In this document: positions 62,778-64,000 of the stretch, in pieces
Position numbering within the stretch: position 1 is the stretch's first letter
Layout: the number at the start of each line of letters is the position of its first letter
NCBI RefSeq assembly: GCF_014217605.1
Contig: NZ_CP043639.1
Span: 519,501-583,500 of the forward strand
Reading direction: 5' to 3'
DNA length: 64,000 nucleotides
From: Sphingomonas sp. NBWT7
GTDB lineage: Bacteria; Pseudomonadota; Alphaproteobacteria; Sphingomonadales; Sphingomonadaceae
Translations under genes and position numbers: made by a program
Notes under the pieces: model-generated
What the model was told of the DNA's origin: nothing
The model's input: the letters and a program-made list of their open reading frames with translations, nothing else
Databases searched by the model: none

Positions 62778-64000
62778 ATGATCCTGTCGCGCTACGAACG
62801 AATGATCGCGCGGCGCTATCTGCTTCCCGGCCAAGGCGAACGCTTCATCGTCCTCGTCGCAGGCTTTAGCCTGGGCGCGGTGATGCTCGGCGTCGCGGCG
62901 CTGGTGATCGTGATGAGCGTCATGAATGGCTTCCGCGCCGAACTGTTCGACAAGATCGTCGGGCTGAACGGCCATGCGGTGGTGCAGGGAATCGGCGGCC
63001 GCCTGACCGACTGGCGCGACGTCGTACGACAGGCGGATGCCACCCCGGGGGTGACGCGCGCGGTGCCGCTCGTCGAGCAGCCGCTGATGTCGACGTACAA
63101 TGGGCGGGTCGAAGCGGTGCTGGTGCGCGGGATGCGCGTGTCGGACATCCGCGGCAATTCGGCGATCGGCCGCAACGTCATCACCGGCAGTATCGCGTCG
63201 CTGACGCCCGGATCGAACCGCGTCGCGCTCGGCTCGCGGCTGGCCGAATCACTCGGTGCCACCGTCGGATCGGAGATTACGCTGATCAATCCTGCGGGTC
63301 AGACGACACCGTTCGGCACCGTGCCGCGCTACGTCAACTACACCGTCGCCGCGGTGTTCGAGATCGGCGTGTACGATTACGACAAGGCCTATGTCATCAT
63401 GCCGATGGAGGATGCGCAGACGCTGCTTCTGCTCGGCGACGCGGTGGGGATGATCGAACTCGACACGGTTGACGCCGATCGGGTCGGCCAGATCCTGGCG
63501 CCGCTGGCGGAGAAGGTCGGGCGGTTCGCGGTGGTGAGCGACTGGCGGCAGATGAACGCGCAATTGTTCGAGGCGCTGGCGGTCGAGCGCGTGGCGATGT
63601 TCGTGGTGCTGTGCATCATCATCCTCGTCGCGGCCTTCAACATCGCCTCGTCGCTGATCATGCTGGTCCGTGCGAAGACGCGCGACATCGCGATCCTACG
63701 CACCATGGGGGCAACGCGCGGCGCGATGATGCGGATCTTCATGTCGGTCGGCGTCGCGATCGGCGTGCTCGGCATCGTCGCCGGGCTCGCGCTCGGCGCC
63801 ATCTTCCTGTTCTATCGCCAGGCGGTGGTGAACTTCGTCCAGCTCGTCACCGGGCAGAACCTGTGGGATCCCTCGATCCGCTATCTCACCGAGCTGCCGT
63901 CAAAGCCGGATCCGGTAGAGATCGTTGCGATCGTCCTGATCACCGCGCTGATGACGCTGCTCGCCACGGTGTATCCCGCGTACAAGGCGGCGAGCACCGA
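62778..64000 (+). CDS. Lipoprotein-releasing ABC transporter permease LolC/LolE, partial
   Basis: First 407 residues of a LolC/E-type permease that extracts outer-membrane lipoproteins from the inner membrane together with LolD. It starts ILSRYERMIARRYLLPGQGERF, then helix one GFSLGAVMLGVAALVIVMSVMNGFRAEL. A periplasmic domain follows (about residues 50-265), and the FtsX domain has MFVVLCIIILVAAFNIASSLIMLVRAKTRDIAILRTMGATRGAMMRIF. The 3' end lies outside the window. Some alphaproteobacteria use one LolCE-type gene (LolF). Confidence 0.9.
   Translation, partial: MILSRYERMIARRYLLPGQGERFIVLVAGFSLGAVMLGVAALVIVMSVMNGFRAELFDKIVGLNGHAVVQGIGGRLTDWRDVVRQADATPGVTRAVPLVEQPLMSTYNGRVEAVLVRGMRVSDIRGNSAIGRNVITGSIASLTPGSNRVALGSRLAESLGATVGSEITLINPAGQTTPFGTVPRYVNYTVAAVFEIGVYDYDKAYVIMPMEDAQTLLLLGDAVGMIELDTVDADRVGQILAPLAEKVGRFAVVSDWRQMNAQLFEALAVERVAMFVVLCIIILVAAFNIASSLIMLVRAKTRDIAILRTMGATRGAMMRIFMSVGVAIGVLGIVAGLALGAIFLFYRQAVVNFVQLVTGQNLWDPSIRYLTELPSKPDPVEIVAIVLITALMTLLATVYPAYKAAST

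Overview
This is a GC-rich (roughly two thirds G+C), densely packed chromosomal window from an alphaproteobacterium, most likely a Sphingomonas-like member of the Sphingomonadales. The evidence is the CckA-type hybrid kinase, a full Entner-Doudoroff gene cluster, an ornithine decarboxylase beside a deoxyhypusine-synthase-like protein (homospermidine is the typical polyamine of Sphingomonas sensu stricto), a heat-shock gene with a ROSE-like RNA thermometer, and many genes that overlap by one to four bases with GTG or TTG starts. I see no phage, insertion sequence, CRISPR array or plasmid function. Most of the window is core genome.

Layout. 1-2660: RNA modification (rsmD fragment, rluB), a lone response regulator and two small low-complexity proteins. 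2720-8655: tRNA-Leu, trigger factor, a glycosyltransferase, an outer-membrane MipA-like protein, then clpP-clpX closed by a strong terminator. 8722-14715: a cation/proton antiporter, an acetyltransferase, a MAPEG protein, the ODC/DHS-like polyamine pair, a threonine dehydratase and a small membrane protein. 14729-18272: a hydrolase, two tandem cysteine desulfurases with a 2Fe-2S ferredoxin, and a small secreted protein. 18290-21367: SRP RNA with its own promoter, dnaX, ybaB, mtgA. 21373-24831: an AT-richer pair (GT4 glycosyltransferase plus an unrecognised 661-residue protein) just 3' of a tRNA-Pro gene. 24923-29290: ferredoxin reductase, the PnuC/NadR-kinase NAD salvage pair, lepA. 29393-34782: a minus-strand run (lytic transglycosylase, greB, small protein, NYN protein, M28 peptidase). 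34859-39383: dapA, smpB, a DUF2062 protein, an M13 peptidase. 39445-46952: cckA, a response regulator, ilvD, a lipoprotein, nnr, rlmD. 46949-51282: truA-fmt facing recR-def-rmuC. 51333-58791: marR, an SH3 fragment, argC and the zwf-pgl-edd-glk-eda cluster. 59018-64000: secG, pyrG, a decayed NUDIX gene, hsp20 and the start of a LolC/E-type permease.

How the genes fit together. zwf, pgl, edd and eda convert glucose 6-phosphate to pyruvate and glyceraldehyde 3-phosphate, and glk supplies the glucose 6-phosphate. clpP/clpX, tig, smpB, lepA and hsp20 form a protein quality-control and translation-rescue set. ODC and the DHS-like enzyme probably make putrescine and then homospermidine. The desulfurase pair, the ferredoxin and the ferredoxin reductase concern iron-sulfur chemistry.

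No clearly new multi-gene system stands out. The best candidates for a second look are the orphan 661-residue protein with its GT4 partner, the ROSE-like element, the polyamine operon with its leader, the decayed NUDIX gene, and a minus-strand terminator with no gene in front of it.
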